Source: Bacteroidales bacterium UBA6397 | Lineage (GTDB): Bacteria > Bacteroidota > Bacteroidia > Bacteroidales > UBA932 | Direction: 5' to 3' | NCBI GenBank assembly: GCA_002439875.1 | Contig: DJQB01000029.1 | Location: forward strand, 1 to 37,902 | DNA length: 37,902 bases | The notes under the pieces: generated by a model | The model's database searches: none | Told to the model about the DNA's origin: nothing | What the model saw: only the letters and a program-made list of their open reading frames with translations | Part shown: positions 8,271 through 15,836 of the stretch, piece by piece | How positions within the stretch are numbered: position 1 is the first letter of the stretch | How the letters are laid out: each line of letters starts with the position of its first letter | Program-made: the position numbers and the translations under genes

Positions 8271-10400
8271 ATGATTAAGAAACTAATATACCTTACATGT
8301 CTTGGCCTTGGCCTACTCAGCCTTGGCTCATGCGACGACAAGGTCGCCAAGGGGGACACCTATCTTGATTTCCTTGATGATCAGGGAAACAGGGCTTCCA
8401 CTGTGGAATTTGCCAGAGGAGAGGGGGAACGCACTCTTGACATGACCTCAAACACTGACTGGACCATCACTGTGCCTTATGAGGCGCAGTCATGGTTGGA
8501 TGTGACTCCAACGGCCTCGTCCAATGATCAGAAAGTGACGATAACTGTTTCCGCCAACGATGGTTATGAGCGTTCCGCCGTGTTGAAGCTCAAGGTCTCC
8601 GGCAAGGCCGGTGCGCTGATGGTGACAGTTAAGCAGGACGGTGACATGCTGCCTGCGGAACCGCTGCCTGACAACCTTAAGGATGACTGCATACTTGATG
8701 TGCAGTTCAATCAGGATGGTACCGCCGTGGATGTGTCCGGCAAGGGCGTGGATGTCAAGACTGTGCCTGGAGCCGGTCTAGTCACCTACGAGAGCAGGGC
8801 CACGAGATCCTATGTGGCGCATTTCAACCATGTGCCTGGGTCTGGGTTCTCAAGCGGCTATTACCGTGTCGACTACACTGAGGATTCCGACCTTTGGAAG
8901 AAACTTGCGGATGGCCATTCATTGGAGATCCTCGTCAGGTATGATGCTGACTATGAGTCATGGGGCGGTGAGATAAAACCGTTCAGCGCCATGGAAGCCG
9001 GTGGCACCGGATTCCTTATCTCGAAGAAGGAGAAAGGTCAGGAACTTACTTTCCTCCCTAACGTCAGCGAGAACGGCAAGAGCACATGGAGATGGGCGAC
9101 AAGCCAAACAAAACCGGCGTTCGGCCGCTACTATCACCTTGTCGGAGTCTGGAACAAAGAGGAGAAGAAGGCCTATGTCTATCTGGACGGTGTGCTTAAG
9201 AACACGGTTGACGCTCCCGGCAATCTTAATATTCCTGGCAATGCCAAGGCGCGCTGGATCTGCATTGGCGGAGACGCCGGCCCTAATGGCGCGCAGGCCG
9301 CATGGAAAGGCGACATCGCCATCGCCAGAATATTCGATTCTCCTCTGACTCAGGCTAAGGTGACAGCGTTGTATGACCGCGTCAAAGGCTACAGCCTCCC
9401 GGTCTCGACAATCAATGTTGACAATGTTGTGCTTCCTTCCGGAATAGAGGTCAAGGCCGGGGCGAAATATCCTATCCTGGGAACCGGATTCAGCAGCGGT
9501 GATGTCATCTCATTCCAGTCTGTGACCGGGAAATATGTCCAGACCGCACCATGTGAAGTCTCCGCTGACAAGGCGGTCGTAACCCTTCCTTCTGACATCG
9601 TGACGGGTTCCTACAAGGTTGTCCTTAAGCGCGGAGGGGCGTTCTACCCTCTCGGTGTTGCTGATCTGACCGTAACCGACAATCCTGCTGCGTTGAAGGT
9701 TCCTGATGTGGTCGCGCACAGGGGATTCCACAAGAGCGCTCCTGAAAACTCCATAGCCGCTGTCAAGGCCGCGAAGGATCTGGGTGTCTTCGGCGCTGAG
9801 ATCGATGTCTGGAGAACAACGGACGGTCGTCTTGTTGTCAACCATGACGCCAAGATCAACAACATTGTGATCCAGAACAGCGCTTACGACAAGCTGAAGG
9901 ATGTAAAGCTTTCGAATGGTGAGAGCCTCCCTACTCTGGAGGCCATGCTGGACTGCATCGGCAAGGATTCGAAGACCAAACTGATCATTGAGATAAAGAC
10001 GCATAACTCTCAGGAGAAACAGCAGGCCGCGGCCACCGATGTGGTGTCCTTGGTCAAGTCCAAAGGAATGGACAAGGTTGTGGAGTACATCGCTTTTGAC
10101 TATGAGACCTGCAAGGTCCTCGCTGCTGCGGACAAATCCGCGACTGTCGGCTATCTCAACGGGGACAAATCCCCGGCGGAGGTCGCTGCGGACGGAATCA
10201 AATGCGTTGATTATCAATTGAAAGTGTTTAATTCCAACCCGACATGGATCAAGGAGGCCCAGGACAAGAGCGTCATTGTCAATGTCTGGACAGTCAACTC
10301 CGACTCGGACATCATCTCAGCTGTGGCCAAGGGGGTTGACCGGATCACGACCGACAATCCCGACAGAATCGCTGAACTTGCCGGTTTGTTGCTAAACTAA
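8271..10400 (+). CDS. Multidomain surface lipoprotein: BACON, LamG-like, IPT/TIG-like and GDPD phosphodiesterase
   Basis: A 709-residue lipoprotein (lipobox LGSC, Cys21). A BACON-like module (about 30-123, with NTDWTITVP and SWLDVTPTASSNDQ) is followed by a concanavalin/LamG-like domain (about 138-372) and an IPT/TIG-like module (about 385-470). A C-terminal glycerophosphodiester phosphodiesterase domain (about 480-709) completes it. The GDPD catalytic set is visible: His483-Arg484 in HRGFH, Glu510 and Asp512 in EIDVW, His525 in NHD, and IIEIK. The enzyme would cleave glycerophosphodiesters with metal help at the cell surface. It is the last gene of the PUL, 31 bases after the SGBP gene and before a strong terminator. 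A GDPD fused to glycan-binding modules inside a glucan-type PUL is unusual. Confidence 0.9.
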   Translation: MIKKLIYLTCLGLGLLSLGSCDDKVAKGDTYLDFLDDQGNRASTVEFARGEGERTLDMTSNTDWTITVPYEAQSWLDVTPTASSNDQKVTITVSANDGYERSAVLKLKVSGKAGALMVTVKQDGDMLPAEPLPDNLKDDCILDVQFNQDGTAVDVSGKGVDVKTVPGAGLVTYESRATRSYVAHFNHVPGSGFSSGYYRVDYTEDSDLWKKLADGHSLEILVRYDADYESWGGEIKPFSAMEAGGTGFLISKKEKGQELTFLPNVSENGKSTWRWATSQTKPAFGRYYHLVGVWNKEEKKAYVYLDGVLKNTVDAPGNLNIPGNAKARWICIGGDAGPNGAQAAWKGDIAIARIFDSPLTQAKVTALYDRVKGYSLPVSTINVDNVVLPSGIEVKAGAKYPILGTGFSSGDVISFQSVTGKYVQTAPCEVSADKAVVTLPSDIVTGSYKVVLKRGGAFYPLGVADLTVTDNPAALKVPDVVAHRGFHKSAPENSIAAVKAAKDLGVFGAEIDVWRTTDGRLVVNHDAKINNIVIQNSAYDKLKDVKLSNGESLPTLEAMLDCIGKDSKTKLIIEIKTHNSQEKQQAAATDVVSLVKSKGMDKVVEYIAFDYETCKVLAAADKSATVGYLNGDKSPAEVAADGIKCVDYQLKVFNSNPTWIKEAQDKSVIVNVWTVNSDSDIISAVAKGVDRITTDNPDRIAELAGLLLN

Positions 10401-10453
10401 AATCACGTTCGCCTTTTCTGTTCTATTTTTATCGGATCTGATAATTCACCGAT

Positions 10454-10490
10454 GGCAGGCCGGAAGTTCTTTCCGACCTGCCTTTTTTTT
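10454..10490 (+). terminator. Rho-independent terminator of the PUL operon
   Basis: The stem GGCAGG-c-CGGAA pairs with TTCCG-a-CCTGCC around a short loop and is followed by eight T residues (10483-10490). It ends the susC-GDPD transcript and insulates it from the regulator gene. Confidence 0.92.
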
Positions 10491-10492
10491 GC

Positions 10493-10500
10493 TAAATTTG
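10493..10500 (+). promoter_or_regulatory. -7 box for the DUF6377-type regulator
   Basis: TAAATTTG matches TAnnTTTG and begins two bases after the terminator T-run, 33 bases before the chosen ATG. No clear TTG is seen at the proper -33 distance, because that region is the terminator stem. The regulator therefore probably has its own, perhaps weak, constitutive promoter. Confidence 0.6.
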
Positions 10501-10532
10501 CCGGCGGTAACCCATAATTGAATTTCAGTGTT

Positions 10533-12134
10533 ATGAATAGAAGGACCGCTGTTCCTCTTTTATTGGCTGTCTCATCATTGCTTCTGTCCTGCTCCGGCAG
10601 CCTGGACACCGTGGCTTGCCTGGATAAAGAGCTTGGACTGAGGGAGACATACCGGATGGCCTTTCTTGACAAGGTCGGCGCATTGAAGAACATGCGTACC
10701 GAGGGAATGCCATTCGCGGAGGAGTACAGGCTGAACGCATTGATCGCGGAGGAATATTCCTCATACAGTTTTGACTCCACCATGGCGTATCTTGAAAGAA
10801 ATCACGTCCTTTCCGTAAAATATAGGGATGATGTCCGGCTCACCGAGACTGAACTTCTTAAGGTCAATGAATATATCAGGGCAGGCTATCACGTTGAGGC
10901 ATCCAATCTGCTTGCCTCGATACGTCCGGATATGGTAAAATCCGAACAGAAGCGTTTGTGGTTTTCTGTCAGGCATTCTCTGGCCGGAGAGATGATGTCC
11001 TACTCGGGTGGTCTTGACCTTTATGAGGTTAAGTTTGCTGAGCGGAACGAGATGCGGGACTCCCTAATGCGGTACATCGAACCTGATTCGTTTGAATGGT
11101 ACTTTCTCAACAGGGAAGCGGCTCTGTCTGCCAAGGATTCGGTGTCCGTCCGGAGACTGACGGAGGAAATGCTTCATCGTACGGATGAAAGCTCCTCTGA
11201 CTATGCCGCTGCATGTTGGTTCTATGCGGAGGGAATATCTCCGAAAGATTGGGAGCAAAAACTGGAATGGCTCTGCAAGTCAGCAATTTCCGATGTCAGA
11301 TGCGCCAAAAGAGACTATGCGGCCTTGAATGACGTGGCGCGCATGCTGTTTCAGGACGGAGACATCAGCAGGGCGTTCAGGTATGTCGCGGACTATAGCC
11401 TTCCGGACGCGTTGGCGTTCAATGGGAAATTGAGGCCATGGCAGATCTCATGCTTCTTTCCGATGATAGAGCGTGCCTATGAAGCCAAACAAGTACGGCA
11501 GTGGCATGTGATTCTGGTCTCGGCCATATTCGTGAGCCTTCTCATGCTGGTGCTTGCCTTTCTGCTCGCCGCATTGCTCCGGCATCATAAGGCGTTGCAA
11601 AAGACTAATGAACGGCTCAAGGCTCTTAATCTTAGATTGGAGGAGTCAGACAAGATCAAGGAGGAGTACATAGCCTTGTTTCTTGAAAAGGTCTCAGACA
11701 ACATCAACAAGAACCGCAAGAACCAGAATCATGTGCTGAAATACCTCCGCAGGGGCGACTACAAGTATCTGATTGATGAGATGGAGTCCAAACCTCCGGT
11801 CGATGATGACATCCGGCAGTTCTACAAGATGTTTGACGAGGCGTTTCTCAACCTTTATCCGGATTTCGTGGATCAGGTGAATTCCCTGCTCGTCGAGGAT
11901 GAGAGGATAACCTTGAAGGACGGAGACAGTCTCACGCCCGAACTCAGAATCTGTGCTTTGATCAGGCTCGGTGTGACAGACTCCGGAAAGATGGCCTCGT
12001 TGCTCCACTACTCCGCCAACACTGTCTACAACTATCGCGCGAGAATCCGCAACAAGGCCGCCTGCCCGCGGGACAGATTCGAGGATGAAGTCAAGCACTT
12101 GTCAATGCTTGATGCAGAAGATGTGGACGGATGA
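10533..12134 (+). CDS. DUF6377-type membrane-anchored transcriptional regulator of the PUL
   Basis: A 533-residue protein with a signal/lipobox-like N-terminus (LLLSCSGS) and a helical periplasmic region of about 300 residues. One membrane span (about 325-350, VILVSAIFVSLLMLVLAF) leads to a coiled coil and a C-terminal DNA-binding region. That region (about 465-510) contains LTPELRICALIRLGVTDSGK and NTVYNYRARIRNKA, a LuxR-like helix-turn-helix. This layout matches the DUF6377 regulators found next to PULs. The expected job is to sense a periplasmic sugar and activate the susC operon. The ATG at 10533 is preferred over an in-frame TTG at 10518, because it starts at Met-Asn-Arg-Arg. Family name is from recognition of layout. 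The target operon is inferred. Confidence 0.85.
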   Translation: MNRRTAVPLLLAVSSLLLSCSGSLDTVACLDKELGLRETYRMAFLDKVGALKNMRTEGMPFAEEYRLNALIAEEYSSYSFDSTMAYLERNHVLSVKYRDDVRLTETELLKVNEYIRAGYHVEASNLLASIRPDMVKSEQKRLWFSVRHSLAGEMMSYSGGLDLYEVKFAERNEMRDSLMRYIEPDSFEWYFLNREAALSAKDSVSVRRLTEEMLHRTDESSSDYAAACWFYAEGISPKDWEQKLEWLCKSAISDVRCAKRDYAALNDVARMLFQDGDISRAFRYVADYSLPDALAFNGKLRPWQISCFFPMIERAYEAKQVRQWHVILVSAIFVSLLMLVLAFLLAALLRHHKALQKTNERLKALNLRLEESDKIKEEYIALFLEKVSDNINKNRKNQNHVLKYLRRGDYKYLIDEMESKPPVDDDIRQFYKMFDEAFLNLYPDFVDQVNSLLVEDERITLKDGDSLTPELRICALIRLGVTDSGKMASLLHYSANTVYNYRARIRNKAACPRDRFEDEVKHLSMLDAEDVDG

Positions 12135-13100
12135 TCAGTCGATGGTGTCCTTGATGTTGTACTTGTTCCTCTCCGGGGAATTGCGGGAAACCATCTCACA
12201 TATGAACCCGGCGAGGAACAACATCACGCCGAGGATGACTGCAAGAATGGCAAGGTAGAAAAGTGGCTGATCAGTGACAGCCCTGAAATGTACTCCTTGC
12301 GCCTGGTGGATGAGTTTGGCTACTATTATCCAAATCGTCATCACAAAACCAACAAGAAACATCAGCAGGCCAGAGAATCCGAAAAAATGCATCGGCTTCT
12401 TGCCGAAAGTGCTCAGGAACCAAAGCGATAGAAGATCGAGAAATCCGTTGACGAACCGCTCAAGGCCAAACTTACTCTTCCCGTACTTTCTTTTCTGATG
12501 ATGGACGGGTTTCTCGGTGATCTTTCCGAATCCGGCGTTCTTCGCCAAATAAGGAATGTACCTGTGCATCTCACCATAAACCTCGATGTTCTTGACAACC
12601 TCGTTCTTGTAGGCTTTGAGACCACAGTTCATGTCGTGAAGCTTGATCCCTGTTATCCAACGAGCAGTCGCGTTGTACAATTTCGAAGGAAGGTTCTTGG
12701 TCAGTTTGTTGTCCTGACGATGCTGCTTCCAGCCGGAGACCACATCGTAGCCCTCCTCGGTGACCATCCTGTACATCTCCGGAATCTCCTCCGGAGAGTC
12801 CTGCAGGTCCGCGTCCATCGTGACGACAACCCGCCCTCCGGCCTTGGCGAATCCTTCGTAGAGGGCGGCTGACTTGCCGTAGTTGCGGCGGAAGGATATT
12901 CCTTTGATCCGCTCATCGCCTTTGGCCAACTCCTGAATCTTTGCCCACGAGCCATCGGTGCTTCCGTCATCGATGAAGAGGACTTCATATTCATACCCAT
13001 TGGCGTTCATCACGCTTCTGATCCACGCCAGAAGTTCTGGGAGGGACTCTTCTTCGTTCAGAAGAGGAATTATAATTGAGAGATCTTTTGAATATTCCAT
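12135..13100 (-). CDS. GT2 family membrane glycosyltransferase (DPM1/GtrB-like)
   Basis: A family-2 glycosyltransferase of 321 residues. The GT-A core shows FIDDGSTDGS (42-51) and the metal-binding D96-A-D98 in MDADLQDSPEE, the form typical of polyprenyl-phosphate sugar transferases. Two hydrophobic spans near residues 230-255 and 270-300 place it in the inner membrane. It probably moves a sugar onto undecaprenyl phosphate, but donor and acceptor are not visible. It lies 5 bases downstream of the DUF4199 gene in one operon. Its stop codon abuts the stop of the convergent regulator gene with no base between. Confidence 0.9.
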   Translation of the reverse strand: MEYSKDLSIIIPLLNEEESLPELLAWIRSVMNANGYEYEVLFIDDGSTDGSWAKIQELAKGDERIKGISFRRNYGKSAALYEGFAKAGGRVVVTMDADLQDSPEEIPEMYRMVTEEGYDVVSGWKQHRQDNKLTKNLPSKLYNATARWITGIKLHDMNCGLKAYKNEVVKNIEVYGEMHRYIPYLAKNAGFGKITEKPVHHQKRKYGKSKFGLERFVNGFLDLLSLWFLSTFGKKPMHFFGFSGLLMFLVGFVMTIWIIVAKLIHQAQGVHFRAVTDQPLFYLAILAVILGVMLFLAGFICEMVSRNSPERNKYNIKDTID

Positions 13101-13105
13101 GAGAA

Positions 13106-13681
13106 TCAGAGGTTATTGTTGTCGTTGTTTTGGTCGTTCCGTGGCCGCTCTCCGAACTGATCTACCGGGAAAAGCCTTCTGGCAAAGGTTGTTGAAAGGA
13201 TCCATCCCCAGAGGTAGCAGTAGATTAGTGAGAAGAAGAAAGTGATTGCCGGAAGTTTTGACAGCATTTTTTCCATCGCTGCCATTGTGTTGGAATCCAT
13301 CAGATTCTGGTAAGAACTTTGGACTTCCTGAAAGACCTGAGTCATGGTCTCCGGACTGATGACAAGCATTTGAAGCAATGAAAAACCGGCAACCAGTATG
13401 GACGAGAAAACAGCCATCTTCAGGCCGTAGCGTTGGAACTGCGTGTAGTCAACCTCATAAGAGTTGAAGAAACGCAGCATCAACAGGCGGAACACGTAGA
13501 TGCAGGCAAAGATCTTCACTATCTTGATCAAAAACAAAAGGAAGCTGCCGAAGAATCCATTTATTCCTATTGCCAATGCCAATGTCGGCAGGTAATCGAG
13601 AATGATTGTGGCTATGGCCATAACAAGTCCGGACACAGCGGCGCTGTTCCATGAGACACTAGACGAAAACTCTTTTTTCAT
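13106..13681 (-). CDS. DUF4199-family membrane protein
   Basis: A 191-residue protein with four hydrophobic segments (about 15-40, 42-68, 88-108, 147-167) and a charged, Asn-rich tail (NDQNNDNNNL). Pattern and position beside a GT2 gene fit the DUF4199 family of Bacteroidota membrane proteins of unknown function. It is first in a two-gene operon with the glycosyltransferase, which suggests a shared role in lipid-linked sugar or envelope metabolism. The family call is from layout and recall. No catalytic residues are evident. Confidence 0.75.
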   Translation of the reverse strand: MKKEFSSSVSWNSAAVSGLVMAIATIILDYLPTLALAIGINGFFGSFLLFLIKIVKIFACIYVFRLLMLRFFNSYEVDYTQFQRYGLKMAVFSSILVAGFSLLQMLVISPETMTQVFQEVQSSYQNLMDSNTMAAMEKMLSKLPAITFFFSLIYCYLWGWILSTTFARRLFPVDQFGERPRNDQNNDNNNL

Positions 13682-13705
13682 CGCTCTATCACTTTAATAT
13701 TTATG

Positions 13706-13713
13706 CAAAAATA
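13706..13713 (-). promoter_or_regulatory. -7 box for the DUF4199-GT2 operon
   Basis: On the minus strand the sequence reads TATTTTTG, matching TAnnTTTG, 24 bases before the DUF4199 start. It is divergent from the thrS promoter, with 13 bases between the two boxes. Confidence 0.55.
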
Positions 13714-13726
13714 GCAAATTATTTCG

Positions 13727-13734
13727 TATCTTTG
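13727..13734 (+). promoter_or_regulatory. -7 box for the thrS-infC-rpmI-rplT operon
   Basis: TATCTTTG is a full match to TAnnTTTG. The transcript would begin near 13740 and carry a leader of about 75 bases containing the hairpins described separately. Confidence 0.65.
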
Positions 13735-13737
13735 CCT

Positions 13738-13799
13738 CTTGGCTAATAATATGGCTGGCCAAGTTCAAGTACTTGGTCTGTAAATACTGGTCAGACCAA
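13738..13799 (+). promoter_or_regulatory. Structured thrS leader with overlapping hairpins
   Basis: Three perfect inverted repeats can be read. Hairpin A pairs CTTGGC (13738-13743) with GCCAAG (13758-13763). Hairpin B pairs CCAAGT (13759-13764) with ACTTGG (13771-13776). Hairpin C pairs TTGGTCTG (13773-13780) with CAGACCAA (13792-13799). B shares bases with both A and C, so A plus C and B are mutually exclusive. Translation-factor operons with thrS are often autoregulated in other bacteria. Regulation here is inferred from structure only. Confidence 0.45.
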
Positions 13800-13817
13800 T
13801 TTATTTTAGTTTTTGTT

Positions 13818-15776
13818 ATGATTAACATTACATTTCCTGACGGCAGTGTCAGGGCCTTCGAGAAAGGCGTTACAGGTTATGAGATAGCCAAGAGCATCAG
13901 CCCGAGGCTTGCGGAGGAAGTTTTGGCGGTTGCAGTGAAGCCTGCGACAGACACGACTGTCGGCAAGGGTGTCACCTACGACCTGAACCGTCCGATTGAG
14001 GAAGATAGTTCAATCGTCCTTTTGAAGTGGGACGATGATGAAGGAAAGAGAGTTTTCTGGCACTCCTCGTCACACTTGATGGCGGAGGCTCTTGAGGACA
14101 TATTCCCTGGCGTCAAGTTCGGCATCGGACCTGCCATTGAGAATGGATTCTACTATGATGTGGATCTCGGTGGCCGCCAGATCACTGACGCCGACTTTGC
14201 CAAGATTGAGAAGAGAATGCTTGAACTGGCCCGCGAGAAGCAGGACTTCGTCCGTCAGGACGTGTCCAAGGCCGATGCCCTCAAGCACTTTGAGGAAACC
14301 GGTGACAAGTATAAGTGCGAGCTTATCAAGGAACTCGCTGACGGTACAATCACTTATTACACCAACGGCCATTTCACGGATCTTTGCCGCGGGCCTCACC
14401 TGCGCAACACTGAGGTCATAAAGGCTGTCAAGTTGACCGCCATAGCCGGGGCCTACTGGCGTGGTGACGAGAAGAGGGAACAACTCACCAGGATCTATGG
14501 CATTTCCTTTCCTAAGAAGTCGATGCTTGATGAGTATCTCGTCCTCCTTGAGGAAGCGAAGAAGCGTGATCACCGCAAGCTCGGCAAGGAGATGGAGCTC
14601 TTCACTTTCTCATCCCGTGTAGGCCTTGGACTGCCTCTGTGGCTGCCAAGAGGCGCTGTGATGAGGTACGAGCTTGAGAAATTCCTCCGCAGGAAGCAGA
14701 ATGAATACGGCTACCTGCCTGTTGTCACCCCTCACATAGGAAGCAAGGATCTTTACGTGACCTCGGGCCACTACGCCAAGTACGGCAAGGACTCCTTCCA
14801 GCCGATCCACACCCCTCAGGAAGGGGAGGAATATATGCTCAAACCGATGAACTGCCCTCACCACTGCGAGATATTCCGCTCGTCACCAAGGTCTTACAAG
14901 GATCTTCCGCTGAGATTGGCAGAGTTTGGAACGGTGTATCGTTACGAGCAGAGCGGAGAGCTCCATGGACTTACCAGGGTTCGCTCCTTCACACAGGATG
15001 ACGCCCACATGTTCGTGACCCCTGACCAGCTCAAAGGTGAGTTCGAGAAAGTCATCGACTTGATCCTTTACGTGTTCAGAATCTTTAAGTTCGACAAATA
15101 CACGGCTCAGGTCTCCCTCCGGGACCCTGACAACAAGTCCAAGTACATCGGAAGCGACGAGAACTGGGAAAAGGCAGAGAACGCCATCATCGAGGCTGCC
15201 AAGGAAAAAGGTCTCAAGACTGTCGTTGAATATGGAGAAGCTGCCTTCTATGGCCCTAAACTCGACTTCATGGTCAAAGACGCCATCGGAAGAAAGTGGC
15301 AGCTCGGCACCATCCAGGTGGACTACAACCTGCCTGAGAGGTTCCAACTTGAATATACCGATGCTGATGGCAGCAAGAAACGCCCGATTATGATCCACCG
15401 CGCTCCATTCGGATCAATTGAGAGATTTACCGCTGTGCTGCTTGAACACACCAGTGGCCATCTTCCTCTCTGGCTCAGCCCCGATCAGATCAAAGTGCTT
15501 CCAGTCAGCGAGAAATACTCAGAATATGCAAAAAAAGTTTGCAGTTTGCTGAATAATTCCGAAATTCGCACTTCTGTAGATGACAGGAATGAGACTCTTG
15601 GAAAGAGAATCCGTGAGATTTCCCTGCTAAGAGTGCCTGTGCTTGCCATCGTGGGAGAAAAAGAAGTGGCGGACGGTACAGTCTCCGTGAGAAGGGAAGG
15701 CGCCGATGCCGGTACAATGAAAGTCGAGGACTTCATCGCTTGGTTCAAGGCCGAAGTTGCCAAGGAATTCGCATAG
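13818..15776 (+). CDS. thrS: Threonine--tRNA ligase
   Basis: Charges tRNA-Thr with threonine in the cytoplasm. The 652-residue protein starts with a TGS domain (1-62, INITFPDGSV). Then come the second additional editing domain (HFTDLCRGPHL), the class II catalytic core with zinc ligand Cys346 in MLKPMNCPHHC and motif 2 in the GLTRVRSFTQDDAHMF region, and an anticodon-binding domain at the C-terminus. ATG 13818 is chosen because an upstream in-frame start would add 15 residues before the TGS domain and lie inside leader hairpin C. It leads the classic order thrS-infC-rpmI-rplT. Confidence 0.98.
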   Translation: MINITFPDGSVRAFEKGVTGYEIAKSISPRLAEEVLAVAVKPATDTTVGKGVTYDLNRPIEEDSSIVLLKWDDDEGKRVFWHSSSHLMAEALEDIFPGVKFGIGPAIENGFYYDVDLGGRQITDADFAKIEKRMLELAREKQDFVRQDVSKADALKHFEETGDKYKCELIKELADGTITYYTNGHFTDLCRGPHLRNTEVIKAVKLTAIAGAYWRGDEKREQLTRIYGISFPKKSMLDEYLVLLEEAKKRDHRKLGKEMELFTFSSRVGLGLPLWLPRGAVMRYELEKFLRRKQNEYGYLPVVTPHIGSKDLYVTSGHYAKYGKDSFQPIHTPQEGEEYMLKPMNCPHHCEIFRSSPRSYKDLPLRLAEFGTVYRYEQSGELHGLTRVRSFTQDDAHMFVTPDQLKGEFEKVIDLILYVFRIFKFDKYTAQVSLRDPDNKSKYIGSDENWEKAENAIIEAAKEKGLKTVVEYGEAAFYGPKLDFMVKDAIGRKWQLGTIQVDYNLPERFQLEYTDADGSKKRPIMIHRAPFGSIERFTAVLLEHTSGHLPLWLSPDQIKVLPVSEKYSEYAKKVCSLLNNSEIRTSVDDRNETLGKRIREISLLRVPVLAIVGEKEVADGTVSVRREGADAGTMKVEDFIAWFKAEVAKEFA

Positions 15777-15836
15777 TGATGTGTCTGCGACAAAAGTTAT
15801 TCAATAATATTATAGGAGAGTTTTAAACAGAGCAGA

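Noticed and set aside
10518..10532. Upstream TTG start for the DUF6377-type regulator
   Set aside because: It would add MNFSV before a normal signal sequence. ATG 10533 is the better start.
13773..13799. tRNA-Thr anticodon mimic in the thrS leader
   Set aside because: TGTAA occurs at the edge of hairpin C, but the expected U before the anticodon is missing and the bases lie partly in the stem.
13773..13817. Upstream start for thrS
   Set aside because: The extra 15 residues lie in leader hairpin C and precede the conserved first residues of the TGS domain.
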